Notes under the pieces: generated by a model | Database searches by the model: none | Told to the model about the DNA's origin: nothing | What the model saw: the letters and a program-made list of their open reading frames with translations, nothing else | Translations under genes and position numbers: made by a program | DNA from: VFKU01 sp038916785 | GTDB lineage: Bacteria; Hydrogenedentota; Hydrogenedentia; Hydrogenedentales; GCA-2746185 | DNA length: 60,258 nt | NCBI GenBank assembly: GCA_038916785.1 | Contig: JBCLBO010000012.1 | Coordinates: forward strand, 1-60,258 | Reading direction: 5' to 3' | Shown here: positions 44,526-53,207 of the stretch, one piece after another | Layout: every line of letters starts with the position of its first letter | Numbering within the stretch: position 1 is the first letter of the stretch

Positions 44526-44975
44526 GTGGCGGAACGGACTTTCGTGATGGTGAAGCCGGACGGCGTGGGTCGCCGGCTGATCGGCAAAATTATCGCGCGC
44601 TACGAGGCCAAGGGCCTCAAGCTCGTCGGACTCAAAATGCAGGTGATCACCCGCGACCTCGCCGGAAAACATTACGCCGAACACGCGGAGAAGCCTTTTT
44701 TCCCCGACCTCGTTAAATTCATCACCTCCGGGCCGACCGTCCAGATGGTCTGGGAAGGAAACAGCGCGGTCGAGGTCGTCCGCGCGATGAACGGCGCCAC
44801 CCATTCGCTCAAGGCCAACCCCGGCACCGTCCGCGGCGACTACGGCCTAAGCATGCAGAATAATGTGGTGCACGCGTCCGACTCGGTGGACACGGCAAAG
44901 AAGGAAATCGCATTGTATTTCGCCGACAATGAATTGTGGGCGCATCCCATGCCGGACGAGCACTGGCTGGCGTAG
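44526..44975 (+). CDS. ndk: Nucleoside diphosphate kinase
   Basis: 149 residues. TFVMVKPDGVGRRLIGKII at the N-terminus and the phosphohistidine motif NNVVHASDS are diagnostic. The enzyme passes phosphate from ATP to other NDPs. The GTG start is preceded by GAGGAG six bases upstream. The extended region (44330-44525) before it holds its own promoter. Confidence 0.95.
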   Translation: MAERTFVMVKPDGVGRRLIGKIIARYEAKGLKLVGLKMQVITRDLAGKHYAEHAEKPFFPDLVKFITSGPTVQMVWEGNSAVEVVRAMNGATHSLKANPGTVRGDYGLSMQNNVVHASDSVDTAKKEIALYFADNELWAHPMPDEHWLA

Positions 44976-45013
44976 AATACGAATCGGGACAAGGGCAACA
45001 GGAGGAACGGGTC

Positions 45014-45103
45014 TTGGCTGGCGGAAGAAAAGTTCGGCACGCGAAAATTGCCAAACACAAACGCAAGAAGAAACGTCGCGCGAATCGTCACAAAAACAAG
45101 TAG
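45014..45103 (+). CDS. 29-residue AURKAIP1/COX24-type basic protein
   Basis: A TTG start eight bases after AGGAGG opens a frame of 29 codons. The product begins MAGGRKVRHAKIAKHK and ends RRANRHKNK: almost entirely Lys, Arg and His. The pattern HKRKKKRRANRHKNK matches the bacterial AURKAIP1/COX24-domain mini-proteins, relatives of mitochondrial mS38, which bind the ribosome in some phyla. Few annotation pipelines call so short a gene with TTG. It sits 38 bases after ndk, and the strong ribosome site supports translation. Confidence 0.72.
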   Translation: MAGGRKVRHAKIAKHKRKKKRRANRHKNK

Positions 45104-45129
45104 GTCCGAGTATCCGCTGAAGAGATCCT

Positions 45130-45152
45130 GGCGCGGGCGGCTGGCCCGCGCC
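45130..45152. repeat. Hairpin after the mini-protein gene
   Basis: GGCGCGGGC (45130-45138) pairs with GCCCGCGCC (45144-45152) over five bases. There is no T-run, so terminator activity is uncertain. Confidence 0.5.
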
Positions 45153-45285
45153 GGGCATGTCTCGCGCGGCACTCGGCGAAATCTCCAGCGCAGCAGCCGT
45201 GCCTTGGCCGGCGCGGGACCCTTGTGGCGTCCCGCAGTCCTCCAGCGCCCCATCCGAAACCGGAACCGAACGTGGGACACTCCCG

Positions 45286-45732
45286 ATGGCGGAAATGAAC
45301 GGCGAGAAAAAGATTTTCATCGACGAGGACTGGAAGTCCAAAGTCGAGCGTGAGCGCGAGGAAACGCGCCACAAGGTCGAGGAAACGGCCGCGGCCGATC
45401 CGAACGAGGACCCGAACCAGGCCGCCCTCTCGCTCTTCGACTATCTCGTCTCCACGCTCGCCGCGCAGACGATGATGGCGCTCGGACTCGTGCCGGAGGA
45501 AGGCCAGACCCAGGTGATGGTCGACCTCGCAGGCGCGCGACACCTGATCGATTCGCTCATGATGCTGCGCGAAAAAACCAAGGGCAATCTCAGCGCCGAC
45601 GAAGAGGCAAACCTCTCCGAAGCGATCAGCGAGCTCCAGCGAGTCTTCGCCGTACGCGCCACGCAAGTGCGCGAGGCCTCCCTCAAGCACCCACCCATCG
45701 ACCCCAACCCGCCCTTCCTGGGCAACAAATAG
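45286..45732 (+). CDS. DUF1844 family protein
   Basis: 148 residues. A charged N-terminus (EKKIFIDEDWKSKVERERE) precedes the DUF1844 core, with LFDYLVSTLAAQTMMALG, DLAGARHLIDSLMML and LSADEEANLSEAISELQ. DUF1844 proteins are small, soluble and helical, of unknown function, found across Planctomycetota, Acidobacteriota and Deltaproteobacteria-like groups. Start MAEMNGEKK is preferred; the upstream opening to 45157 encodes a low-complexity stretch over the hairpin region. It precedes purA by 12 bases. Confidence 0.85.
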   Translation: MAEMNGEKKIFIDEDWKSKVEREREETRHKVEETAAADPNEDPNQAALSLFDYLVSTLAAQTMMALGLVPEEGQTQVMVDLAGARHLIDSLMMLREKTKGNLSADEEANLSEAISELQRVFAVRATQVREASLKHPPIDPNPPFLGNK

Positions 45733-45744
45733 GCGGACCGCCCC

Positions 45745-47034
45745 ATGCCGGGCCACGTCATCATCGGAATGCAGTGGGGCGACGAGGGCAAAGGCAAAAC
45801 CGTCGACTATCTGACGGAACGGGCCGACCTCGTCGCGCGCTACGCCGGCGGAAACAACGCCGGACACACGGTCGTCGTGAACGGGAAGAAGACCGTTCTC
45901 CATCTGATCCCCTGCGGCATCCTCCACCCGTCAACCTCCTGCGTCATCGGCAACGGCACCGTCATTGATCCCGGCGTGCTGCTGCAAGAGATCGATCGAC
46001 TCGCCGAGGCCGGATGCGAAGTGAAGGGCCGCCTTCACATCTCCGAGGCCGCGCACGTCATCATGCCCTACCACCGCGTGATTGACGCCGCCCAGGACCG
46101 CCTGCGCGGCAAGAACCGCGTGGGCACCACCGGCCGCGGCATCGGACCCGTCTACGCCGACAAGGCCGCACGCACCGGCATCCGCTTCGGTGACCTCCTC
46201 GATCGCGAGACCTTCGAGGACAAGCTGCGCTTCGCGCTCGATCACGCGAACCTCATGCTGACCAAAGTCTATGGCGAGCAGCCCATGGACTACGCCGCCC
46301 TGCGCGACGAGTACCTCGGCCACGCCGATCGACTGCGCGCGCACGCCGCCGACACCGTCGAACTCATCCACGCCGCGCTCGCCGCGGGCAAACGCGTCAT
46401 CTTCGAAGGCGCGCAAGGCGCCCTGCTCGACCTCGATCACGGCACCTATCCCTACGTCACCAGCTCAACGACCATGTCCGGCGGCGTCTTCAGCGGAGCG
46501 GGCGTCGGCCCCGGCCAGATCCAGGGCGTGATCGGAATTCTCAAAGCCTACATGACGCGCGTCGGCGAAGGCCCCATGCCGACCGAACTCAAAGACGCCA
46601 CCGGCGAGCGCCTGCGCGAGATCGGCCAAGAATACGGCGCGACGACTGGCCGCCCACGCCGCTGCGGGTGGCTCGACCTCGTCCCGCTTCGCCGGGTCAT
46701 CAAACTCTGCGGCGTCTCGCACATCGTGATGACGAAGCTCGACGTGCTCACCGGTTTCGACCCGCTTCCCCTGTGCATCGGCTACGAGCTCGACGGACAG
46801 AAACTCGACCGCTTCCCCGGCCGCATCTCCCAGTTGGAGCGGGTCAAACCGGTCTACGAGGACCTCCCGGGCTGGAAGGACGATCTGAGCCGCTGCCGCT
46901 CCTGGGACGACCTCCCCGCCGCCGCCCGGTCCTACGTCCGCCGCGTGGAAGGCCTACTGGGCGCGTCGATCAGCGTGGTCAGCATCGGACCCGACCGCGA
47001 CCAGACCCTCGTCCGGCGCGATCCCTTTGGCTGA
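45745..47034 (+). CDS. purA: Adenylosuccinate synthetase
   Basis: 429 residues. The GTP-binding and catalytic N-terminus HVIIGMQWGDEGKGKTVD (catalytic Asp and the GDEGKGK loop) is followed by GGNNAGHTVVV, RGIGPVYADKAARTGIR and EGAQGALLDLDHGTYPYV. It joins IMP and aspartate using GTP, the first committed step to AMP. Length and all motifs are complete. Confidence 0.96.
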   Translation: MPGHVIIGMQWGDEGKGKTVDYLTERADLVARYAGGNNAGHTVVVNGKKTVLHLIPCGILHPSTSCVIGNGTVIDPGVLLQEIDRLAEAGCEVKGRLHISEAAHVIMPYHRVIDAAQDRLRGKNRVGTTGRGIGPVYADKAARTGIRFGDLLDRETFEDKLRFALDHANLMLTKVYGEQPMDYAALRDEYLGHADRLRAHAADTVELIHAALAAGKRVIFEGAQGALLDLDHGTYPYVTSSTTMSGGVFSGAGVGPGQIQGVIGILKAYMTRVGEGPMPTELKDATGERLREIGQEYGATTGRPRRCGWLDLVPLRRVIKLCGVSHIVMTKLDVLTGFDPLPLCIGYELDGQKLDRFPGRISQLERVKPVYEDLPGWKDDLSRCRSWDDLPAAARSYVRRVEGLLGASISVVSIGPDRDQTLVRRDPFG

Positions 47035-47045
47035 CGATTCCGCCA

Positions 47046-47069
47046 ATCGTGTGAAAGATCGTGTGAAAG
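47046..47069. repeat. Two tandem 12-mers upstream of the tolC-like gene
   Basis: ATCGTGTGAAAG is present twice head to tail, starting 11 bases after the purA stop and about 76 bases before the next start. It could be an operator with two half-sites or a simple duplication. Confidence 0.5.
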
Positions 47070-47145
47070 AAGGAAACTTATTCAGTAGTTTTAGTGTCTA
47101 ACCAATCGCAATTTCCGGGTTGCGGGCAAGCGAGGAGACAGGGAC

Positions 47146-48867
47146 ATGCGTCGTTGGATCAGGACTTTAGGGCTGATTGCCGTGGGAATGGTCACGGCAA
47201 CGGGGTCCTACTCACAGGAAAACAAGATTCAGGAACCGCCGGCCGGCGAACAGGGCGACGAACCGAACATTTTCAAGAGCCTTCAAATCGAACTGCTCGA
47301 CCTCGATCGCCTGCGCGAGGAGATCGGCGAAAAACTCGTCGGCGAGCCCATTCGCATGACGCTCGACCAATGCGTCCAGACCGCCCTCATCTACAACCAG
47401 GACATTCTGATTCAAGCCTACGAACTCGGAATGACCGACGCCGATCTCCAAGCGGCCCGCGGCCAGTTCGACCCGCTCCTCTCGCTCAGCGCCCAACATT
47501 CCGACTCGTCGCGGCCGCCCAGCTCGCAGATTCTGGCCTTCACCGGCGGAAGCGTCGGCAACATCGAGAGCAAGCAGCAGGATTACAAACTCGGACTCAA
47601 CGGCAGGACCTGGATCGGCACGCAATACGACTTCGGCTTCGCGGTGAACCGCGAACGCGGCACCTTCACCACCCCACGCGACCCGGTCACCGGCGAACCC
47701 CTCGAGACGGAGAGCGTATACACCGCGGACTGGGTCCTCACGCTCACCCAGCCGCTGCTGCGCGGCGTCGGCACGAACTCCAACATGCTACGAATCAAGC
47801 GCGCGAAAAACAACCAGAAAATTTCCGAGTCCCAGGCCGAGTTCGTCCTGTTGACCGCAATCGGCGAAGTCATCAAAAGTTACTGGGACCTCGTCGGCGC
47901 CGTCGAGCAGCTCCGCGTCCAACAGCAATCTCTCGATAACGCGCTCCGAGTGATGCGGATCAACGAGCAGCGCTACGAACTGGGCACTGCCGCCCTGCTC
48001 GAAGTCCTCGAGGCCAAAGCCGGCGTCGCCGCGCGGCAAAGCGACCTGGTCACCGCCTGGACCGTCGTGCTCGACGCCGAAGACGTGCTGAAAAACCGCA
48101 TGGGGCTCTACGACGAATCGGGCGAACTGCTCTCCGGCGCGAACATCGTTCCCATCGACCGCCCGGTTATTCACGACCCGGAATACGACCTCGAAGAGAG
48201 CATGCGCACCGCCATCTCGCGCCGCCCAGACGTGCGCAGCGCGGAAATCGCCATCGACAACGCCGAGGCCGACGTGAACGCGAGCCGCAACGACCTCCTT
48301 CCGCAGTTCGACCTCAGCGCGAGCTACGGCCGAAACACCATCAAACTGGACGGCGACGAAATCTTCCAGGGCCTGCACGAGAACGACGGCAATACATGGA
48401 CCCTCGGGGGTGTGGCGTCCATACCCCTCGGCAACCGCACCGCGCGCGGAAACCACAAGCGGAACAAACTGTTCGTGGGCCAGCAGGAGCAGCGGCTGAT
48501 GAGAGTGAAGCAGGACGCCATGCTCGGCGTGCGCCTGGCCATTCACTCACTCGCGAGCAACCGCATCCTCGTCGAGAGCACCAAGCAGGCCCGCGTCCTC
48601 GAGGAGGCCAACGTCGCCGCCGAAGAAAAGCGACTGAAGATCGGCGTGACCACCGCGCAGAATGTCCTCGACAAACAAGAAGACCTCACCGCCGCGCAGG
48701 CCCGGGAAGTGCGCGCGCAAGTCGACTTCGAGCGCTCGCTGATCAGCCTGCAAGTCGCCGAGGGCACGCTACTCGAGAACATGAACATCGTCTACGACGA
48801 ACCCGACTTCGATAAAGGCCCCGGGTTCTTCAACAGCCTTCTCGGTCCCGCCGGCACCAGAGACTGA
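47146..48867 (+). CDS. TolC-family outer-membrane channel protein
   Basis: 573 residues. A signal peptide (LGLIAVGMVTATGSYS) and paired ~200-residue helical repeats with TolC-like features: MTLDQCVQTALIYNQDI, LTQPLLRGVG, AIGEVIKSYWDLVGAVEQLR, AAEEKRLKIGVTTAQNVLD and QVDFERSLISLQVAEGTLL. It should form the trimeric outer-membrane duct for efflux or type I secretion. No inner-membrane pump or adaptor gene follows, so its partners are elsewhere. A strong GAGGAG site precedes the ATG. Confidence 0.88.
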   Translation: MRRWIRTLGLIAVGMVTATGSYSQENKIQEPPAGEQGDEPNIFKSLQIELLDLDRLREEIGEKLVGEPIRMTLDQCVQTALIYNQDILIQAYELGMTDADLQAARGQFDPLLSLSAQHSDSSRPPSSQILAFTGGSVGNIESKQQDYKLGLNGRTWIGTQYDFGFAVNRERGTFTTPRDPVTGEPLETESVYTADWVLTLTQPLLRGVGTNSNMLRIKRAKNNQKISESQAEFVLLTAIGEVIKSYWDLVGAVEQLRVQQQSLDNALRVMRINEQRYELGTAALLEVLEAKAGVAARQSDLVTAWTVVLDAEDVLKNRMGLYDESGELLSGANIVPIDRPVIHDPEYDLEESMRTAISRRPDVRSAEIAIDNAEADVNASRNDLLPQFDLSASYGRNTIKLDGDEIFQGLHENDGNTWTLGGVASIPLGNRTARGNHKRNKLFVGQQEQRLMRVKQDAMLGVRLAIHSLASNRILVESTKQARVLEEANVAAEEKRLKIGVTTAQNVLDKQEDLTAAQAREVRAQVDFERSLISLQVAEGTLLENMNIVYDEPDFDKGPGFFNSLLGPAGTRD

Positions 48868-48939
48868 CGCGCGACTCGGTTGCGCCCGCGAAGGCCCGCG
48901 CGCATACTGTCGCCCGCGGACCTGCCGCAGGAGGCGCCG

Positions 48940-49818
48940 ATGAGCGCGCGATGCAAACACGCGGCGTGCGCGCTTGCCGCGCTGGCGCTAGCGGCCTGCG
49001 GACGTACCGGGCACGTAGCGCCCACGCAACCGACCTCGGAAACCCGCGCAGCCTCAGCGGAGTACTCAGTGGACACCGCTAACGCCCTATTTCAGGAGTA
49101 CGTCGACGATACCGGGGGCGTGGACTACCGGCGCCTGAAGGAGCACCGGGCGGACCTGGACGCCTTCGTCACTTCGCTCGCGGCCCTCGATCCAGCCATG
49201 ATCGCCGCCTGGCCCGAACCCGATCGCATCGCATTCTGGATCAACGCCTACAACGCGATCACCCTTCAACGCATCGTCGACCATTACCCAATCAAGCGCG
49301 GCGGCGCAATCTCCGGACTGCGATTTCCGGAGAGCAGCATCCGCCAGATCGGCGGCGTCTGGGACAACATTACGACGCGCGTCGCAGGCAGCGACATGAC
49401 GCTCGACCACATCGAGCACGAGATACTGCGCAAGGAGTTCCGCGAGCCGCGAGTTCACGCCGCGCTCGTGTGCGCCGCAAAAAGCTGCCCGCCCCTGCGC
49501 CCGGAAGCCTTCACCGGCGACCGCCTGGCCGAACAACTCGACGACCAATCGCGCCGATTTCTGGGGACGCCTAAGCGATTCCAAATCGATCGCGACAAAA
49601 AAATCGTGCGCCTCTCCCCTATTCTGAAGTGGTACGGCGAAGACTTCGTCGCCGCGTACAGTCCGGCGGAAACGATCCAGGGCCATACCCCCGCCGAACG
49701 CGCCGCGCTCGAGTTTGTCAGCCGATACCTCAGCGCCGAGGACGCCGAATTCATCCGCACGCAGTCGTACCGCGTCGAGTTTCTGGACTACGACTGGTCT
49801 CTAAACGAGCGCGAGTGA
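48940..49818 (+). CDS. DUF547 lipoprotein
   Basis: 292 residues. A signal peptide ends in a lipobox (ALAAC, Cys at about residue 20). The DUF547 domain follows, with RIAFWINAYNAITLQRIV, LDHIEHEILR and HAALVCAAKSCPPLR, characteristic of this family of unknown biochemical function, possibly peptidase/transglutaminase-related. AGGAGG lies six bases before the ATG. It precedes the glycosyltransferase fusion by three bases. Confidence 0.88.
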   Translation: MSARCKHAACALAALALAACGRTGHVAPTQPTSETRAASAEYSVDTANALFQEYVDDTGGVDYRRLKEHRADLDAFVTSLAALDPAMIAAWPEPDRIAFWINAYNAITLQRIVDHYPIKRGGAISGLRFPESSIRQIGGVWDNITTRVAGSDMTLDHIEHEILRKEFREPRVHAALVCAAKSCPPLRPEAFTGDRLAEQLDDQSRRFLGTPKRFQIDRDKKIVRLSPILKWYGEDFVAAYSPAETIQGHTPAERAALEFVSRYLSAEDAEFIRTQSYRVEFLDYDWSLNERE

Positions 49819-49821
49819 GCC

Positions 49822-51210
49822 GTGGGCCGGACGCTCGGAACCCGCACCCTAATCCATCTGGCGGGTGCGCTGCGCCGGGGCATCGCCCGGCGGCCATCGC
49901 GTCCCGCGCGCGACCGCATCATCGTGTTCACGCGCTACCCCGTGCCGGGCGCCACGAAGACCCGTATGATTCCCGCCTTGGGTCCCGACGGCGCGGCGAT
50001 GCTGCATCGCGCGCTGACCGAACACACCCTTCAACAGGCGCGCCGCTTCGCCGCTGCGGAGATCGAGGTGCACTGGACCGGCGGGGACGAGGAGTCCATG
50101 CGCGCGTGGATTGCCGGACCTCTGCGAATTCGAAAGCAATGCGAAGGCGACCTCGGCGCACGCATGACCCACGCGTTGCTCTCCGCCTTCGACGAAGGCG
50201 TAGCGCGCGCCGTCCTCGTCGGATGCGACAGCCCGGACCTCGGCCCCGAGACCTACGAGGCCGCCTTTGCCGCGTTATCTCGCGTGGACGTAGTCATCGG
50301 CCCCGCCGCCGACGGCGGCTACTACCTCATCGGCGCGCGCGCGGCGGCGGCGGACCGGCTGCACCCGCTGTTCGCGGATATCGATTGGGGCACGGATCGG
50401 GTTCTCGAACAAACTCTCTCACGCATCGGGCGCGCCGGACTGACTTACACACGCACAGCAGTGCTCGACGACATCGACCGGCCCGAGGACCTTCGTGTCT
50501 GGGATCGGCACCGCGATCCCGCCGCCAAACCCTGGCTAAGCGTAATCATCCCAGCGCTCAACGAGGCGGTCCGAATCGGCGCTACGCTCGAATCCATCGC
50601 GAATTCCAATGATATCGAAATTATCGTCGTCGACGGCGGCAGCACCGACGGCACTCCCGCAATCGCCGCAGAACGCGGAGCGCGCGTCTACGAAGCGCCG
50701 CGCGGCCGAGCGCACCAAATGAACCTCGGCGCCGCAAAGGCCGCCGGCGAGATACTCCTCTTCCTACACGCCGACACGCGCCTGCCGGTCGGCCACGCCA
50801 CAGCGATCCGCGAGTGCCTCGCGCGGCCCGGCGCCATCGCGGGCGCGTTCTCGTTCGCTACTGACCTGGATTCCCCAGCGATGCGCCTCGTAACCGCGTT
50901 CGCCGCAGTTCGGGCGCGCATGTTCGAGCTGCCCTACGGCGACCAGGGACTCTTCGTGCCGGCGGACGTATTCCGGCGCGCGGGCGGATTTCCGACAATG
51001 CCCATCATGGAAGACTTCGAGTTTGTGCGCCGGCTGCGCCGTTTCGGTCACATCGAAATCGCCGATCGAGTCGCGGTGACCAGCGGAGATCGCTGGCGGA
51101 GACTCGGCGTATGGCGCACCACGCTTCGAAACGCACGAATCGTAACGCTCTACCTGCTCGGCACGAAGCCCGAGCAACTGCTTCGCATCTACCGGCGTGG
51201 CGACGATTGA
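49822..51210 (+). CDS. Fusion of a DUF2064-type and a family-2 glycosyltransferase
   Basis: 462 residues, GTG start. The first half (about 30-225) is a TIGR04282/DUF2064-type nucleotidyl/glycosyl transferase with VFTRYPVPGATKTRM and VLVGCDSPDLGP. The second half (about 230-460) is a TIGR04283-type family 2 transferase with SVIIPALNE, IEIIVVDGGSTDGT and LLFLHADTRLP. These two proteins are usually separate neighbouring genes; here they are one chain. They are thought to work together on an unidentified lipid or surface glycan. It lies three bases after the DUF547 stop and 15 before the stop of the cyclophilin gene. Confidence 0.88.
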   Translation: MGRTLGTRTLIHLAGALRRGIARRPSRPARDRIIVFTRYPVPGATKTRMIPALGPDGAAMLHRALTEHTLQQARRFAAAEIEVHWTGGDEESMRAWIAGPLRIRKQCEGDLGARMTHALLSAFDEGVARAVLVGCDSPDLGPETYEAAFAALSRVDVVIGPAADGGYYLIGARAAAADRLHPLFADIDWGTDRVLEQTLSRIGRAGLTYTRTAVLDDIDRPEDLRVWDRHRDPAAKPWLSVIIPALNEAVRIGATLESIANSNDIEIIVVDGGSTDGTPAIAAERGARVYEAPRGRAHQMNLGAAKAAGEILLFLHADTRLPVGHATAIRECLARPGAIAGAFSFATDLDSPAMRLVTAFAAVRARMFELPYGDQGLFVPADVFRRAGGFPTMPIMEDFEFVRRLRRFGHIEIADRVAVTSGDRWRRLGVWRTTLRNARIVTLYLLGTKPEQLLRIYRRGDD

Positions 51211-51225
51211 CTGTCCCGCGTCGCC

Positions 51226-52089
51226 TCAGTGCTGCGTCGTGGTGGCCGGCTCCGGCGCGGGCGCCGCGGCCTCCTGCGTAGGCGGCGCTGCATCGGCGGC
51301 GGGCACCGCCACGTCGCCGAGAATCTTGGCTTCTTTGATGTAATCCAACTTCGGGAAGTACTCCTTCAGATACGCGTTCCCGCGATTCGTGATCTCTCCC
51401 TGGTCCGGCTTCTCGCGGGACTCGGAATGTATCGCGTCGACCACCTCCATACCCTTGACAACCTTCCCAAAAGGCGAAAAACCCATCCCGTCAAGGTTCG
51501 AATTGTCACCAAAATTGATGAACACCTGGCTAGTACGCGAATTCGGAGCACCCGATTTGGCGTACGTGATCGTGCCGCGCACGTTCGAGGTCGTCACCGC
51601 CTCATCCTGAATCGTGCGCTTCTCCCATTCCGCGGCCTTCTCCGGGTCGCCCGGAATACCCCATTGCACTACGAAGCCAGGCACTACCCGAAAGAACCGC
51701 GCCTCGTTGTAGATCCCCGCCTCGATAACTTTCCGGAATTGCTCAGCACCGATCGGCGCCCATTCGGGATGGACTTCTACGATAAACGTACCGTTCGAAC
51801 ACTGGAACTCAACCTGATAGGGAGGCGCAGCAGCCGCAGTCTCCGTGCTCGCCGGCGCCACTGTGTTAGACTCCGGCTTCTCCGCGTTCATCACTTCCTC
51901 GACCCGTTTTCGAATTTGATCTGTGAAGGTCGGCTTTTCTCCTTCCGCCTCCTCCAGCAGCTTCTTCGCCTCGGCGGCCTCCTTCGCCTGCTGCTCAGAT
52001 ACCCGCGCCGGTTCGTGCCGGTTGATAAACAGCAGAAGGCCGACGAACGCCACCACCGCGGCCACCGTAATGATCTGGTTTTTCTTCAT
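51226..52089 (-). CDS. Membrane-anchored cyclophilin-type peptidyl-prolyl isomerase
   Basis: 287 residues. A signal anchor (IITVAAVVAFVGLLLFI), a charged coiled coil (about 30-65) and a cyclophilin domain from residue ~95, with RFFRVVPGFVVQWG, SRTSQVFINFGD and PFGKVVKGMEVVD. It accelerates prolyl isomerisation of proteins outside the cytoplasm. The C-terminal tail is Ala/Pro/Thr-rich. Start MKKNQIITV follows AAGGAG by eight bases. It is the last gene of a pcrA-pheA-cyclophilin run. Confidence 0.87.
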   Translation of the reverse strand: MKKNQIITVAAVVAFVGLLLFINRHEPARVSEQQAKEAAEAKKLLEEAEGEKPTFTDQIRKRVEEVMNAEKPESNTVAPASTETAAAAPPYQVEFQCSNGTFIVEVHPEWAPIGAEQFRKVIEAGIYNEARFFRVVPGFVVQWGIPGDPEKAAEWEKRTIQDEAVTTSNVRGTITYAKSGAPNSRTSQVFINFGDNSNLDGMGFSPFGKVVKGMEVVDAIHSESREKPDQGEITNRGNAYLKEYFPKLDYIKEAKILGDVAVPAADAAPPTQEAAAPAPEPATTTQH

Positions 52090-52135
52090 CGCCGCATACT
52101 CCTTCGACGCGGCCAGCTTGCCGCGCACGCGTTGA

Positions 52136-53206
52136 CTAACTTTCCACTTCGCCCTGCGGATACGAGCCGAGCACCTTGAGCTCCGTGCAGTGCTCGGCAA
52201 TCTTCTCGATGGTCTTGGCTACGTTCGGGTCCTCAATATGCCCGGAGATATCCACAAAAAACACGTAGTCCCACGCCTTTTTCCGCGACGGCCGCGACTC
52301 TATCTTCGTCAGGTCGATGCCCGCGTGCGCAAAGGGAAGAATTAGATCGTGCAGCGCGCCGGGCTTGTTGCGGATCGAGATGAGCAGCGAGGTCTTGTCC
52401 GTGCCCGTCGCCCCCACGAGCTGCCGGCCAATCGCAAAAAATCGCGTGTAGTTGTGCGGCGAGTCTTCGATGCGCTCCGCGACAATGTCGAGCCCGTAGG
52501 GCTCCGCGGCCAGCACGCTGCCGATCGATGCCGCGCCCTCTTCCGCCGCCGCAATCCGCGCGGCCTCCGCCGTGCTGGAAACGGGAATGCGCTCCGCCAG
52601 CGGCAGATTGACCTGCAACCAATTCCGGCACTGATAGAACGACTGATCCTTGGAATAAATCCGCTGGATACCGCCCAACGGCGATCGCGAAAGCAGGTTC
52701 TGGCTCACATGCAGCAGTACCTCGTTCACGATCTTGAGGTCCGACTGCACGAAGCGGTCCAGCGTGTCACTCACGCCGCCGCCCATCGAACTCTCCACCG
52801 GCACCACTCCATAGTCCATGCGTTGACGCTCGACTTCCGTGAAGATGTCGTTCACCGTCGGCATCGGATGGAGTTCCGCGGTCGCGCCGAAAATGCGCTG
52901 CGCGGCCAATTGGCTGAAGGTGTGGAGCGGCCCGAGGAACGCCACCGTCGTCGGCTTCTCCAGCGCGCGCGCCGAACTGATCACCTCGCGGTAGATCGAG
53001 CGCACCGCCTCTTCGGGCAGCGGGCCCTTGTTGCGCGCCTTCAATTTCTCGAAGACCGCCTTCTCGCGCTCCGGCACATAGTACACCGCGTTCGTCGAGT
53101 GCTTGATCTTGCCCACCTCGATGACGTTGCGCGCGCGCTCGTTCAGCAAATCCAGGATTTGCGCGTCGATCGCGTCTATCCGCGCCCGGAGTTCGTCCAG
53201 ACCCAC
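52136..53206 (-). CDS. pheA: Bifunctional chorismate mutase/prephenate dehydratase
   Basis: 356 residues. An AroQ-type chorismate mutase domain (about 1-85, DELRARIDAIDAQILDLLNE), a prephenate dehydratase domain (TVAFLGPLHTFSQLAA, VVPVESSMGGGVSDT) and a C-terminal ACT domain (LLISIRNKPGALHD, IESRPSRK). It makes phenylpyruvate and is likely feedback-inhibited by phenylalanine through the ESRP site. It is one base from the pcrA stop, so translationally coupled. It complements tyrA at 13.7-14.5 kb. Confidence 0.95.
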   Translation of the reverse strand: MGLDELRARIDAIDAQILDLLNERARNVIEVGKIKHSTNAVYYVPEREKAVFEKLKARNKGPLPEEAVRSIYREVISSARALEKPTTVAFLGPLHTFSQLAAQRIFGATAELHPMPTVNDIFTEVERQRMDYGVVPVESSMGGGVSDTLDRFVQSDLKIVNEVLLHVSQNLLSRSPLGGIQRIYSKDQSFYQCRNWLQVNLPLAERIPVSSTAEAARIAAAEEGAASIGSVLAAEPYGLDIVAERIEDSPHNYTRFFAIGRQLVGATGTDKTSLLISIRNKPGALHDLILPFAHAGIDLTKIESRPSRKKAWDYVFFVDISGHIEDPNVAKTIEKIAEHCTELKVLGSYPQGEVES

Positions 53207-53207
53207 G

